In this document: positions 1 through 12,769 of the stretch, one piece after another | How positions within the stretch are numbered: position 1 is the stretch's first letter | Layout of the letters: each line of letters opens with the position of its first letter | Source of the DNA: Coffea arabica | Taxonomy: Eukaryota; Streptophyta; Magnoliopsida; Gentianales; Rubiaceae | NCBI RefSeq assembly: GCF_036785885.1 | Contig: NC_092323.1 | Location: 22,142,501-22,206,500 of the forward strand | Direction: 5' to 3' | Length of the DNA stretch: 64,000 nt | Translations under genes and position numbers: made by a program | Notes under the pieces: model-generated | The model's database searches: none | The model's input: only the letters and a program-made list of their open reading frames with translations | What the model was told of the DNA's origin: nothing

Positions 1-229
1 ATTAAGGACTCCTTCAATTTATGACTAACTAATCTAAGAATATAAAATATTCAACCAACATCTATAAGCAAATGGTTCGACTAGTAAGCAAAATCTCAAC
101 ATTAGAATTCATGGATCAGTGGGCTAACAATTCATTTAAACACTTTCACATTTTTCACTATTAGCACTTTTTTCTAAAATATTCCCACACTTGATTGATT
201 TTTTTTTCGGGAGAATGCTTAGTTTTTAG

Positions 230-386
230 CCATTCAAGCGTTTTAACGCGAACTCCGACATTGGCCACATGAAGAAGCCCGGTTACTCAGCCATTATCGC
301 TTAAAAATCACATACTCATAGTTATCGTCGCTTTTTGACGCGAAAGTCGACACTTATGGTGAAGACTTCCGGTTACTAAGCAACGA
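230..386 (-). repeat. Duplicated CCGGTTACT module (two copies, left element)
   Basis: Two copies, about 230-293 and 322-386, with GGTTACT at 281 and 371 (90 bp apart). Each has the order ACGCGAA, a GTCGACA-like block, a short inverted repeat, then CCGGTTACT. The same pair occurs in the other Gypsy element at 19396-19549. No protein is evident. Confidence 0.6.
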
Positions 387-811
387 TACTAGCGAAGTAT
401 AGCCGAATACTATTCATAAATAAGCATCAAATTAAAATTAAAAATCACACAAGCCCGCTTCATTTTTTAAACATGGAGAACTAAGATTAATAGCTAAACC
501 AATTTGCACAAAAAATGCTAGACAAATATTTACAATACTTAGAAAAGTTAACCAACAAGTGCAAAAGTCACAAAATCTCAAATATTCACCAGAGAGATAC
601 CTTTGAATTTAACCATGTCATACTTAACACTTTAGAGTGTAAAATCTCAGCAGTAATAGAAAAATTTGAAACATCTAACCATCATTTATCAGAAACAGTC
701 ACAAATACGCACAAGATAGGTAAAAATTGGATAAAATTCGACTGAATCAATAAAAAAAATCCAACAAAAATACCTACACTGGCACTTTTTCAATAAAATA
801 CCAATGTACTA

Positions 812-850
812 CTCCCCCCACACCTAAACCTTACATTGTCCTCAATGTAA
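812..850 (-). other. Polypurine-tract-like block with adjacent TCCT-loop hairpin (left element)
   Basis: CCCCCCACAC (814-823; a purine tract on the element's sense strand) is followed at 831-850 by TTACATTG-TCCT-CAATGTAA, a perfect 8-bp stem with a 4-base loop. Equivalent arrangements with different stem sequences occur at 18997-19032 and 20032-20070. Confidence 0.6.
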
Positions 851-1226
851 GCAATAAAGAATAAAATTCAAAGCAAAAAGGGACAACGAAACTTCCCTGA
901 TCATCAAAATGGGGGTTGTGACATAGCTGTAGGTGAGAGGCACAAGACATGTAAAGCTTGATGGCAAAACTGATGAAGATGAAGGCTATGATCGGCAGCT
1001 AAGCATGTCGAGTGGCTCACGATGGATAAAGGAGAATTACGCACGATAAGTAGCGATAATCAGGAACCGACGACCCGCGTTGAACAACACAACGGTGGCA
1101 GTGGAATTTGAGGTCCTTTGGTTGCGGTCTTGTGGCTGGAAAAGAAAAGAAAGGAATAAAAAGGAAAGGGAGAGAAGAAGAAAAGAGAGAAAGAAAGAAG
1201 AATCATGGGGTTTTTTTTTTCTTTTT

Positions 1227-1545
1227 AGGGTTAATTCCACTTTGTCCCCCCAAACTTTGGACAATTATCCACTTAAGTCCCTAAATTTTAAAATGGGACA
1301 CTTAAGTCCCTAAACTTATAAATACCTCCCACTTAAGTCCCTGAACTTATAAAATGGGACACTTAAATTCCTAAACCCTTATAAAATGGGACACTTCGAC
1401 CACCAACGGCATTCAGGATTTGTTAACAATTTTCCTTAAGTGGGAGGTATTTATAAGTTTAGGGACTTAAGTGTCCCATTTTGAAATTTAGGGACTTAAG
1501 TGGGTAATTGTCCAAAGTTTAGGGGGACAAAGTGGAATTAACCCT
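1227..1545. mobile_element. Fold-back MITE (MULE-like), about 320 bp
   Basis: The ends are long inverted repeats: AGGGTTAATTCCACTTTGTC at the left and its complement ending TTAACCCT at the right. The arms contain several tandem copies of an ACTTAAGTCCCTAAAC-type motif, in opposite orientation in the two arms. Flanks are T-rich so a 9-bp target duplication cannot be confirmed. It is inserted in the 3' part of the left Gypsy element. Confidence 0.7.
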
Positions 1546-1570
1546 TTTTTTAAAGAAAGGAACCCCTGTG

Positions 1571-1895
1571 TTAGGCGTGGGTACGCCTAACTGCCTTCGA
1601 GTCTTCTGACCAACCGTCCGAAATGGAGATCCTTAAACGTGACCACCTGGCGTGGGCACGCCTAACTACTAGAGAGTTTTCTGACCAATTTTCGGAAATT
1701 GAGTTCCTTAGGCGTGACCACCTGGCATGGGCACGCCTAACTACTATAGAATCTTCTGACCGCAGATAAAAATTGCTTTCCTTAAGCGTGACCATCTGGC
1801 GTGGGCACGCCTAACTGCTGGGTAGTCTTCTGTCCGCCAATTTAAAACTTCCTTCTTCAGGCATGACCACCTAGCGTGGGCACGTCTAACTGCCA
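1571..1895. repeat. 75-bp tandem repeat carrying GGCGTG palindromes, five units
   Basis: Palindromes of the form GGCGTG-GG-CACGCC begin at 1574, 1649, 1724, 1798 and 1873, a period of 74-75 bp. The first, TTAGGCGTGGGTACGCCTAA, extends to 20 bp. About 13 bp before most palindromes lies an extra half-site (GGCGTG or variant) followed by ACCACC. Open frames through this stretch only reflect the periodicity and are not genes. One copy also lies in the LTR at 4578-4591. Confidence 0.85.
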
Positions 1896-2050
1896 GTTCC
1901 CTGCCACAAAAGCAACAAATCAGTAAATGCAACTAACACTTAACAAAAACTCCAAAAACATAAATAAAAAAAAAACAAAATAAAGGCCTTGGGTTGCCTC
2001 CCAAACAGCGCCTTTCTTTAATGTTTTTGGCTAGACATTGCCATATTTAT

Positions 2051-3117
2051 TCACGGAGGATAAAATCGTATAACTCGTTTCAATGTTTCATCTTCTATGT
2101 AATCCTGATAGCCCTCGTAAATAGAATAATCCTTGAGCACACGAGCTACGATCCTCGATGGACTAGTAGATAGCGCCAAACAAACAAGTAATGACCTTAA
2201 GTCTTTACTCACTCCTCTATCACAAGCACTTACTGGTTCGAGATATTTTGCCATTGTGACTCTTAACTTATTCCTGTCATGAAACTCAAAATTTTCTAGT
2301 ATAATAAAATCAATCTCACTAACAGGAATTAACGAATAAGAGTTAGAAGAATATTGATTAAGGAATGGAGGAGATATCACCGTATTTGGAGATGGTTCAC
2401 TGGATTCATTCACTTGAACAATTTGATATTGGGGTCCCATTTTGCGCACTTCAACTTTCTTTTCAACTGCATCTTCAGATCCTTCTTCTTGAGATTCTCG
2501 CAGTACCATGTCATTTGTCAGGATAATTGCACTCTCATCTTCCTCATGGTCGATAATAGTCTGTAAGGGCAATTTTCACTCATTCGAGAAGTCAATTGCG
2601 TTATCCTAAATGTCAATTGATCCATTTTATCTGCCAGATTACGCATTCTCGCTTGTGTCTCCTAATGAAAATCTATTGTCGCCTGATGAAAATTCATTGT
2701 CTCTTGTTGAAGTTGATGTGTCTCCTGTTGAATTTGATATGTGTTAGTAGCTATTAATTCAACTATTTCTTCAAGAGACATACCTGACATGAATGACGGT
2801 TCTTGAGACTCTAACTGTTGAAAATCTATTGGCCTTTGTTCATAATTAAAATTAGAATCATCCCACCATCCTTGCTCATACCTGTTTGAATAAGGGTCAT
2901 ACCACGTTTAATATTGAGATGAAAAATCTCCAAAAGTATCGATTGGAGTACTTAGACCATCTTGAAATGCAGGGCATATGTCGGTTGAATAATTTGAGGC
3001 AAAATAAGTTCCACAATTTGCAACAACCCATTGATCATTAGAAAAAATATGAGTCTCATAACCCCTTGTAGAAATCAAATCCAGTCTATCACCAAAATAC
3101 GTAATGTAAGCAGCCAT
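2051..3117 (-). pseudogene. gag-like coding remnants of the left Gypsy element
   Basis: Minus-strand open fragments at 2908-3117 and 2051-2572, with a Gln/Glu-rich coiled-coil-like stretch between them (about 2590-2790) of the kind found in Athila-type Gag proteins. I do not recognise a Retrotrans_gag core, zinc knuckle or protease here. The order downstream of the PBS, followed by the GGGTTGCC block, matches the other element. The coding region is broken, with a few interruptions. Confidence 0.5.
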
Positions 3118-3200
3118 AAACTATATATAAAAAAAATAAGAGAAAAATAAAAAATGAAAATGAGATGAACTCAAAAAGAAACAAATTAATCAGGCACCAG

Positions 3201-3218
3201 TCCCCGACAACGGTGCCA
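3201..3218 (-). other. Primer-binding site, tRNA-Asp type
   Basis: On the minus strand this reads TGGCACCGTTGTCGGGGA, very close to the TGGCGCCGTTGCCGGGGA complement of tRNA-Asp 3' ends used by Athila/Tat Gypsy elements. It lies five bases inside the LTR boundary, the expected position. Confidence 0.75.
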
Positions 3219-3223
3219 AAAAT

Positions 3224-4760
3224 TGACAGGTGCCGAATCTGTACAATAATAATAAATAAAACCTAACTACCACTAAAAGCAGTCAATAATCAATTCTAAG
3301 TACTGGAGCACGAACTCTAGGTGTGCAATGGGTTACTTGATTCACCCTGTTCCTGAAGAGTTTGCTTAATCCGATATACTTGAATTAATTATTTAACTGA
3401 ATTCACTAACTAGTAGACAGTGGTAAACAGGGTCGTCTCCTCAGGGACTAGCGAGAAATTTGTTTCTTTTCAAGTCAAGATTAATGGGGGGTTTTGGGAT
3501 TAAATGCCAATTAAACAAATTTAATGCAGAAAATAATTAATTAAAAGAAATAATTAAGAGAAACTCTAGCCAAGGGTACACTTTAGAAATGGTTCATGCA
3601 CTGATCATCGATTCACAGATAATTCCAACATTTATTAATAGATTGGTTATAGTTGTTATGCACGCGATAAACAACCAACATTTTCTTAATTTCTCGATAG
3701 TTAAGGTACGATCTTAACTATTTCTCTAACCCAAAAACAACCCTAGGTACGACCGTAGGATTTAATTTTTAGATTGCATTAATAATTAGAAAGACCCAAT
3801 CCTAACTAATAAACATGTTATGAGGGTTTATTTAAATTAGATCATATGTTCCCCTGACATAAATCCAATTACGCCAGTTGCTACTGAGATAGAGATAACG
3901 AACAATTACGGATTCAATTATCCCTATTTAGCAAAATAGCCTATATGAACAATTAATTATTGCGCACTAATCAATCATACACAAGGGCTATAACGATTAG
4001 AAGTAGGAAACATATAAATACCAATAAATAAAGAAAATAATTAAAAACGGTTTAGATCTCACAGTGATTGCTGAACCAATTCGTCAGTTGCCCCCTTGAC
4101 TAGAATTGAGAAGATAGTTCTCCATTAATGGAGAACCAGCCGTGCCAAAGTAAAAATAATCGCCCCTGCTTTTCTAATGTTTTCTCCCTTTTAAAAGTCG
4201 GCTCAGGAGAAAAAGTCCCCAACCTACATACCTTCCAATCGTTTTTCAAAGTAAAAACAAAGTCAAAGACAAGCCTTCACGAAGTCTCCTAATCCTCTAC
4301 GTTTTTTAGCCACTCAAAGGGATGAAGGAAATCCCTTTCCTTTTAGGCTAGGCCCACCAGAGAGAACAAACAGATCCCCATCCGGATTCCTCTCCTTCAA
4401 AATTGGTACCCGAGTACCAATTTTCCTAAACAATAGGAGTCCTATTATAGATAGCTTTCTTCAGCTTTTGAAATGGCCTCACTGCTTTTCCACATTGTAG
4501 TCCGCTGCTTCATTCAGTTTTGGAAGCTTTCACGTGTGCAAATTATCCCGAGAATCTATCCTTGAAAGCTGGAGTTAGGCGTGGGCACGCCAAACTATCA
4601 GGGAGTCTGCTGGAATGACGATTTTCAGTACTTTTTCTTCACCATTTCCTGTAATTAATCCCGAACACAAAACCTGAGTAGAATCCACCCAACTAGTGCA
4701 ATATTTAGTGAAACAATTATGCAATAATATCAAAATATCCCACTAAAATGCACCCTATCA
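3224..4760 (-). repeat. 5' LTR of the left Gypsy element (1537 bp)
   Basis: It starts TGACAGG and ends CTATCA on the plus strand, giving TG...CA termini in either orientation, and abuts the primer-binding site. The flanking pentamer ACTCT (4761-4765) should be one copy of the target duplication; its partner lies outside the window. One copy of the GGCGTG-GG-CACGCC palindrome (4578-4591) that is repeated inside the element also sits in this LTR. Confidence 0.75.
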
Positions 4761-6119
4761 ACTCTCCACCACTGTCTTATGAATACAAGGCATTTGAAAC
4801 TGTGGTCATCGATTTTTTCATTTGGTCAAATGCAACTATTACTCGATGTAGGTGTTAAATCAAAGTTTTATGTTATTTAATAATTTCCTAAATTGTTTGG
4901 TAATAGCCTTTGTCGTTAGATGATGATTAGTGGTTTAAATCGAAATTGTATTCGGTTCCTTTACCAACTTGGAACTTGTGTCGAGCTATTTAGGGAACTA
5001 GCTAGTTTATAAATACAACTACTAGTAGTACTGATTTGTGTGCGTCCGGAACGGGAAGAAATAACGAATTAGAGAATTTGCCTCCCGATACTTTCCCTAG
5101 TTTCGTTCGTTTCTTCCTCGTGCCGTTCCAGTTGTTTATATTTTCCGCTGCCAAGATTATTGATTGTTTAATTCGTTCGTACTAGTTATCCTGTGAGTAA
5201 ATTTTCTACACACGAACTCTACGTCTCTCAGTGTATGTCATTAATGATGGGCAAGAAAATCATCTTGAAATCATCATCAATCTTATTGTGTAATTAGTTA
5301 TGAATTAACTTATAACAGGAGCAATTACAAGGGAGAAAACACTAGTAGATTTGCCTTTAGAAATGGTGGATGTTTGAAATGAGTTCAACGAATTTGGAAA
5401 AGTTAAAATTCTAGCCATGACTGAATTTTCTTGTATTTGTCATTTTTTTCTATTTGAATAATGTTTTCCTAACAATAACTAATATAAAGAAACAAAAAGT
5501 TGTTTTTCTAAGGAAACTTACATTTAAAAAAATTAATGTTTCTTAAGGTAAATATTTAATAGTTATCATATATTAACAATATAGTCTTAATAATGGTATA
5601 ATATATGGAAACTAGAGTTAATCTTTTGTCGGACGCTTCATAAAGAGAAATCAAAGGAATTAAACCGACAACCAACATATTTGGATGCCTCTACCGGCCC
5701 CTTCGTCCGTTGTTGTTAACAAGTCTTCATATCAACACCAATAACAACCCCAAATTTGTATTTATGACAATGAAATTCCTCAACAAGAAGGAAAGAAACT
5801 TTCATGTCCAAAAACTTCAAAGATATGATACCTTGGGGCATCCAATTCAACAAGTTTCACTATAACAATTATCCTGATTCCATGGTGTCTGCTGCTCTCG
5901 TCTCTTGCCATTTTTCCTTATGTCAATCACACTCCAGTCATGCACTAATGTATCTTGGCTTTTTTACTCCTTTTTCCCCTAAGTTTGTTTCTTTATTCCA
6001 CTATTGCTTTTACGATTAGTGACTTATTTAAGTATTACGTTTGAACTCGTGACTTATGGTGTTTGCCTCAGTTTAGGTTGGCATATTGAATTTGGGATCA
6101 GGTACATGACTACGTGGTG
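4761..6119. other. No gene recognised
   Basis: AT-rich sequence without a convincing reading frame. A stretch near 4990-5240, with TATAAATA at about 5010 and a GTGAGTAAATTTTC motif near 5192, has the look of an old LTR or promoter fragment, but I found no partner repeat. An open frame at 5804-6019 encodes a peptide I do not recognise. Confidence 0.4.
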
Positions 6120-8567
6120 CTATAGTGGAGATGGGAGTTGATGAATATATCCAACCTCTTCACTGTATTTGTTATAAAAAAGAATCATTTTTCCTTCATT
6201 GATTAGCGACGTGCACTTCAATAAATAGTAATATGCACTTCAATGAAAATTAATGTGTACACAAGTGTGAAATGAAAAATTGTTAAAAGGTTTTGATGCG
6301 AGGAAAATCGGGTTTGTTTGGATTGTAAGTTATTTGAGATATTTTTACAGTAGCACTTTTTGTGATATGATGTATGTGAGATGAAAAGGTAATTGGGAAA
6401 GTAAAAAGGTGTATTGGAAATTGTAATGATGATGTAAGCAAATATATTTGGGGAAATAAAGATCAATCCAAACAAACCTGATATTTCCCATCATTCAAAA
6501 TTTTGATGCAGCACATCTAATTGAATAACTAGACTTCAATTTGAAGCCAAACAAACATTTCTTCTACACAAAGCAAGCTACTTTACACACACATACACAT
6601 ATGGGTACTTTCTGTACAAGTACTCTTCAGATAGTTTTTAATTAATTTGTACCAGTTATTAAATAAATTTTCATATACGGTGTCATAGAGAAGATATTAT
6701 ATGACAAATTGTACTTGTCCCACCTTATATATTAAAAGAGAATTATTTTTTTCCTTCATTGATTAGTCATGTGCACTTTGATAAACCCAAGTAAGGACAA
6801 TGATATATCGCAATAGTACAATTTTTTTAATGTAGCACAACTAATTGAATAACTCTACTTCAATTTGAGGCTAAATAAACATTTTTCCAATACAGATTGT
6901 GGTTTTCTGCATACAAGTTCGCGTACTTTATATCCAAGTACAAATAAAAAGTACTTTTTTTACCGTCGTTAATTAATGTATACAGGTGATTAAATAAAAT
7001 TTCTTAGATGGTATCATAATAAAGCTAGTAATTGACGAATTGAATTTATTCAACCTCTAAGATACATAAGGGAGGGTTGGATTGGGTAAAGGAGAATAAT
7101 TTTTTGTTCGTTGATTAGCAATGTGGACTGTAGTCAATATTGATATGCACTTTAATGTCTGTTAATATGCACTTTTGATAAACACAAGGGTAAAATAGAG
7201 AAATCACTAAAAGGTTTTCATGTGAGGGCAATGAAACATCAAATTATTGGATTTTTTTTGATGTAGTGTAACCAATTGGATAACCCAACTTCAATTCAAG
7301 GTGAAATAAACACTTTTCTTATACAGAATGAGGTACTTTACATACAAGTTAGGGTCCTGTTTTATGCAAGTATTTTTCTTACAATTGTTAATTATGTAAA
7401 TTAATGATCAAATAAAATTCAAGTGGATGGCTGAATATTAGCTCCTATTTATACAATTTAGAAATAACAAATTTGCAAGATACAAATCTCATAATAATCA
7501 CTAACTGATTTTTAAAATTTATTCTGCCAGTCACAAGGGAGGGTTGGATTGGGTAAAGGAGAATAATTTTTTCTTCGTTGATTAGCAATGTGGACTATAG
7601 TCAATATTGATATGCACTTTAATGTTTCTCAATATGCACTTTTGATAAACGCAAGGGTAAAATAGAGAAATCACTAAAAGGTTTTTATGCGAGGACAATG
7701 AAACATCAAATTATTGGAATTTTTTTTGATGTATTGTAACCAATTGAATAACTTGACTTCAATTTAAGGCCAAATAAACATTTTTCCTATACAGAATGAG
7801 ACACTTTACATACAAGTTAGGGTCCTTTTTATACAAGTACTTTTCTTATAATTGTTAATTATGTAAATTAATGATCAAATAAAATTCAAGTGGATGGCTG
7901 AATATTAGATCCTAATTATACATTTTTGAAATAACAAAATTGCAAGAAACAAATCTCATAATAATCACTAACTGATTTTTTAAATATATTATGCCAATCA
8001 CAGTGGATTTGAGATCAAAGAAGCATTTTAGGTTTACAAAATTTGTATTTCACATACAAATTAGAGTTTTTTTTTATTATTTTTGTAACAGTAGTGAATC
8101 AATTTAAGTTCATATTAATCTTAGTTAACTTGTCTAGCTTATGCTGCTTACTAATGTTGAATTCAAGATTGAACAAATTTTTTTCTTAATACAAAACCAA
8201 TACTTTACATATACAACTTAGGTATTCATTTTTTTGATATAAATAATTTTATTAACAGATTGTTGGAAATTATCCAATACAATTTGATTTACATTAATGT
8301 TTTGATGGTAGGTTAAACATGCACTACAAAATATAGACATACAATTTAACAGATATAATGAATCTGAAAAATTGTATATAGATCTGAAAAGTATAAGAAA
8401 TTTCAAATTTGTCTTCTAATAAATAAATTGTTGCAACTTTCTTCTATGCATATTGCAATAACAACTCAGGTAATCATTAACAATTAAGTGATTAGTGTCT
8501 AATTTTGGATTCGAATTTGGGTAACGTTTGTGCACATTTATATTCATTGGAGTGCACATTCATATTC
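6120..8567. repeat. Diverged tandem repeat array, left part
   Basis: Units share a core running from a CTTCATTGATTAGCxATGTGxACT-like start through AATATGCACTTTxATAAAC, AAAAGGTTTTxATGxGAGG, CTTCAATTxAAGGCxAAATAAACA and TGATxAAATAAAATTxxxTxGATGG. Units begin near 6150, 6727, 7071 and 7538 (the last two 467 bp apart), and the last unit is extended to about 1 kb. The array continues after the LINE at 14865. No coding capacity is evident. Confidence 0.7.
6309..6480. mobile_element. Small MITE in the repeat array, 15-bp perfect TIRs
   Basis: GGTTTGTTTGGATTG at 6311-6325 and its exact complement at 6464-6478. The neighbouring repeat unit near 6795 has the uninterrupted site, which confirms an insertion. 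A second family member is at 27812-27985. No clean target duplication is visible, so the superfamily is uncertain (hAT-like is possible). Confidence 0.7.
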
Positions 8568-8667
8568 TTCTTCTTTTTTTTTTGTCGAAACGTTAGAATC
8601 ATTTCATTCATTGTAACGAGAAATTATAAGTGCAAGCAAAGGCTCGAAAGGTCTGTACATCTAGTGC

Positions 8668-11600
8668 TCAATAGCACTGAGGAAAAATCCATTCCTCATC
8701 CACAATAATGCCTAAGGCATGAAAACTTAAACTTTTGCTTCTTTCTATACTTTCTTCACTAACCAAGCAAAACAAGCACATGCGAAACAGCTTCTGTATG
8801 TTAAGTATGTCTTCTATGAAGGTAGCTAAACTGCTGTTGGAGGGGCTTCTGATCTTGATATGTCTCATCAATTCTTGGTTTTGAGAGTGAATCGTGATCC
8901 TACTCCATTTCTGCTCTAAAGCTTTACACAAAACAACTTGATGGCCACTGCTTCATTTATGGTTTTATCTCCCAAGTTTCTCTCTTTGAGTGCCCATTCT
9001 GCCATCAGAGTATTTGGATGCCTCCTAACTGTAACTCCAATCCCCAGCGAGACCTGACCGTACTGACTCTTTGTTGCCACCTCCAGAACAATTGCACCTT
9101 CTTCTTCAAGCCCCTGATGATGTTCTACATTGTTGGAAGTTGTTTCTCCTGTGCTTAACCTGATCTTAGTGTTCATGCTTTCCTCTTGTTCCAACTAGTC
9201 CTTATGAGCTTTAATAATTGTCCTAGCTAGTGAGCAGCTGCTTTTGTTTTCAAATTCCTTTTTGTTTCGTTCTTTCCACACTTGCCATAAAATTCTTGCA
9301 GTCAGTCCAATATGCTCCATCCCACTTGGCCTTTTTCTTGCCTCTGAAACTCTGATCCACCAACGTTTGAAATTTCCTTGTTGGTCTACAGCACCATCCC
9401 ATTGTATTGGTGCAGCCTTCTATACCTCCTGTGTGTGTTGACAGTTCAAAAGTAAATGTTCCACTGTTTCCTGCTCTTCCCCACAGATTCTACACACTGG
9501 ATCTCCCAATCTTGTCTTCCTCACTGGTAGTTCACCAGTTATGCATTTCCAAATGAAAATTTTTATCTTATGTTTGATGTTGAGCTTCCATAAGGTATTC
9601 CACATTTGCCTAGCTTGCTGGCTTCCTTCTGTGATACTTGGACTTGCTGCCTCTGCTTGTTCCTTCTCAGCATCTGTGCTCTCTTTCATAAGGAGTTTAT
9701 AGCCTGAGTTGACCGTGTATATCCCCCCTGCATTGTGTTGCCAATAGTAGCTGTCCTCTCTCCCAGTCAAACTTAAGGGGATCTTTAAGATCTTCTCAGC
9801 ATCCCTTTGATTGAAATACTTAAAGATGATGTTTCTATTCCATCTTTGATGACTGATTAACTCATGCACCATCTTCAAGTCACTACTTTGAGGTCTAAGG
9901 GAGGTTGGCTTACCAGAACTAGATCCAGGAATCCATCTATGATCCCAGATGCTTGTACTTCTCTCGTTGCCAATCTTTCTAATCATCCCTTTGTCAATTA
10001 AGCATCTGGCTCCTAGTAATCCTTGCCATATCCAGGATGCATTCTTGTGTGTCTTGCATGTTAAGATAGAGTCCTTAGGGAAGTATCTAGCTTTCAGCAC
10101 TTTGCTAATCAGGAGGTTTGGTTTGGTGATTATTCTCCAAATCTGCTTACCCAGCAAAGCTTTATTATAAGCTGCTGTGTCCTTGAAACCCAGACCTCCT
10201 GCATTCCTCTTCATTGACATTTTCCTCCAAGATACCCAATGCAATTTGTTTTTGCCATTTGTTTCTCCCCACCAGTAATTGGCCATCAGTGAGCTAATGT
10301 CTTTACACAGCTTCCTTGGCAGTTTGAAAACAACATGGCATAAGTAGGCATTGCCATTGATACTGCCTTGAGCATCACTTCCTTGCCTACAGTACTTAGC
10401 AACTTATTCCTCCAATCCTGAAGCTTTCTCCTTATGTTTTCCTTGATGAACCCAAAGATCTGATCCTTTGTCCTAGAGATCACCATAGTCAGTCCCAGAT
10501 ATTTGCCTTGTTTCATCTCTACCATTCCTCCCAGAGAGCTGCACACTTCTTTTCTTTGCTCCATAGACATATTCTTACTAAAAAAGACAGAAGACTTATC
10601 CAGGTTGATCAACTGTCCTAAAGCCTTTTCATATGTTTTGAGAATCTTCATGATTTCAGTAGTCTGCTGCTTGTTAGCTTTACAAAAAATGAGGGAGTCG
10701 TCTGCAAAGAAAGGTGTGTGATGATAGGTCCTTGCCTACTGATCCTCAAACCTTTTATGTCATTCCTCTCTTCAACTTTCCTCAACAAGTTGGAGAAACC
10801 TTCTGATCAGATTAAGAATAAGTAAGGAGATAATGGGTCTCCCTGTCTTATTTCCCTTTCTGGAGTTACAAATCCTTTAGTTTCCCCATTGCAATTGAAA
10901 GAGTAGGTTACTGTTTTCAAGCAGTTAATAATCCAGTTAATCCATTTTACACAAAAGCCCATCTTCAGCATCATTGCCTGCAAAAAATGCCACTCCACTC
11001 TATCATAGGCTTTGGCCATGTCTAACTTGATTGCCATGTAACCTTTTTTTCCTTGCCTTTTATTTTTGAGGTAATGCATGTACTCATGGCTTAAGATTAC
11101 ATTATCTAAGATTTGTTTGTCTGGGATGAAAGTAGATTGGATGCTACTAATGCACTTTCCCAGAACTAGTTTCAGTCTATTGGCCAAAACTTTGGAAATG
11201 GTTTTGTAGATCACACTGCACAGGCTGATGGGTCTAAAATTTTTCAAACAAGTTGGATTCAAGATTTTGGGGTTTAGAAAAATAATAGTATGATTAATAG
11301 ATTTAAGCATGAAGCCTGAACTAAAGAAAGATTGAATTGCTGGAATCAAATCCCCTTTGATAATGCTCTAGAACCTTTGAAAAAATAAGGGGGACATGCC
11401 ATCCTGGCCTGGAGCTTTATCAGGCTACATGGAAAAGAGAGCTGATTTGATTTCTTCTTCCTCAACTGGTTTAGTTAGATTGGTGTTCATTTCCTGAGTA
11501 ATTGAGTAGGGAATACCCTCTAGGATCTCAGACATATCATTCCTCCCTCCACTTGTAAACAACTCTCTAAAGAAGTCAGAGATTTCTGATATTACTTCCT

Positions 11601-12759
11601 CCTCACTTTCAGTCCATGAACCATTCTCCCTTTGCAATTTCCTGATTCTATTCTTAGTTCTTCTCCCCTTAACATAGGCATGGAAGTACTTTGTGTTTTT
11701 ATCTCCTTCTCTTAGCCAGTCAAGCCTTGCTTTTTGGCACCAGAATTTATCTTCTTCCTTATAGGCTTCCTTAAGCTAGTTCTTGAGCTCAGTCGTAGTC
11801 TCTTTCTTATTAGCAGCATTTGAGCCTCTCACAGCCTCTAGTTCCTTCCCTAGCTCCACAATCTTTCTTTTAGAATTTACTTGGAAGGTGTTTCTCCATT
11901 TCAGTAGCTCTATTCTACGGTTTCTGATCTTTTTGGTAACTTTGAACATACATGAGCCAGGCTCTTCCCTCTGCCAAGCTTGCTCCACTACCTGTTGAAC
12001 CCTTTCCTTTTGCAACCATATTTTATCAAAATAGAACCTTTTTTTTTCCTTTTCTCCTTCCCTGGATCAGTGTCTAAGAACAGTATGCTATGATCAGAAG
12101 CATAAGTGTCCATGTGTTGACATCTTGCTTTTTCACATGTCTAAACCCATTCATAGCTGGCCAAGCATCTATCTAATCTCTGCCTTTTCTCATTCATCCT
12201 CCCAATGGTTACTCCAAGTCCATGGGTGACCCTCAAAGCTTATAGCTATCAAGTTATTCTGATCTATAAAGTTCTTAAACTCCATTAAGCTTCTCTCCAC
12301 TCTGAGAGTTCCTCCCCATTTTTCTTCATTAGACACTATGTCGTTGAAATCTCCTGCAATCATGAATCTGTCACCCCACAATCTATTTTTACCTCTCAAG
12401 ACTCTCCATTGCTCCTTCCTAATCTGAGCATTACAGCTCGCATAAACCCCTATAAACCACCAGTCACATTGCTTATCAGTATCCTCTATTCTGACTTCAA
12501 TAATGAAGGCTGTTAGGTTAACTTCCAGAACTTGTGTTTTCTCTTTCCAAAAAATAGCCTTACCTCTGGCCTTGTGCATAGCTTCCACCACTGCACTGTT
12601 GTCAAAATGTAAACCTCTAGCAATCCTATCAAGCACCTGTTTTCTATTCTTTGTCTCACTCAAGAAAATCAGGCTTGGAGAGAGGAGGTTATTCACCCTC
12701 AAATGGGAAACTGTCAAGGGGCTCCCCACTCCTTGACAATTCCACACCAAGGCTCTCAT
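8668..12759 (-). pseudogene. LINE ORF2: endonuclease, reverse transcriptase, zf-RVT, RNase H
   Basis: It begins MRALVWNCQGVGSP at 12759, the typical APE-like endonuclease start; GDFNDI near 12345 is a catalytic-region motif. Reverse transcriptase signatures: NFRPISLCSVIYK (about 11250), IKLDMAKAYDRVEW (about 11010), IRQGDPLSPYLF (about 10830) and FFADDSLIF near 10700, the YxDD-type catalytic box. zf-RVT occupies 10286-9420, with CRICGEEQETVEH. RNase H remnants lie in 9194-8668. Open pieces are separated by stops and frame changes at roughly 12190, 11640-11350, 10800, 10286 and 9420-9194, so the protein is not made intact. Confidence 0.9.
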
Positions 12760-12769
12760 TTCCTTTGGG

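Larger units (their letters stand above)
1..4760 (-). mobile_element. Ty3/Gypsy (Athila/Tat-like) LTR retroelement, cut by window edge
   Basis: Seen: an LTR-like block beginning TGACAGG and ending CTATCA (3224-4760), next to a tRNA-Asp-type primer-binding site, with gag-like fragments and a 3'-type region toward position 1. Everything reads on the minus strand, so the LTR present is the 5' one and the 3' LTR lies left of the window. The internal part resembles the better preserved element at 17075-27784: the same PBS type, a GGGTTGCCTCCCAA block near 1990, a CCCCCCACAC tract near 814 and a duplicated CCGGTTACT module. No reverse transcriptase or integrase is visible here, so it looks non-autonomous or decayed. 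It is broken, with several interruptions in its coding part. Age cannot be read without the second LTR. Confidence 0.8.

Noticed and set aside
1571-1932. Repeated VVRRAHARWSRLR-type frames
   Set aside because: Translation of the 75-bp DNA repeat; units are not all in one frame and the sequence is palindromic.
4990-5240. Possible solo LTR with TATA box
   Set aside because: No terminal TG/CA pair with target duplication and no second copy in the window.
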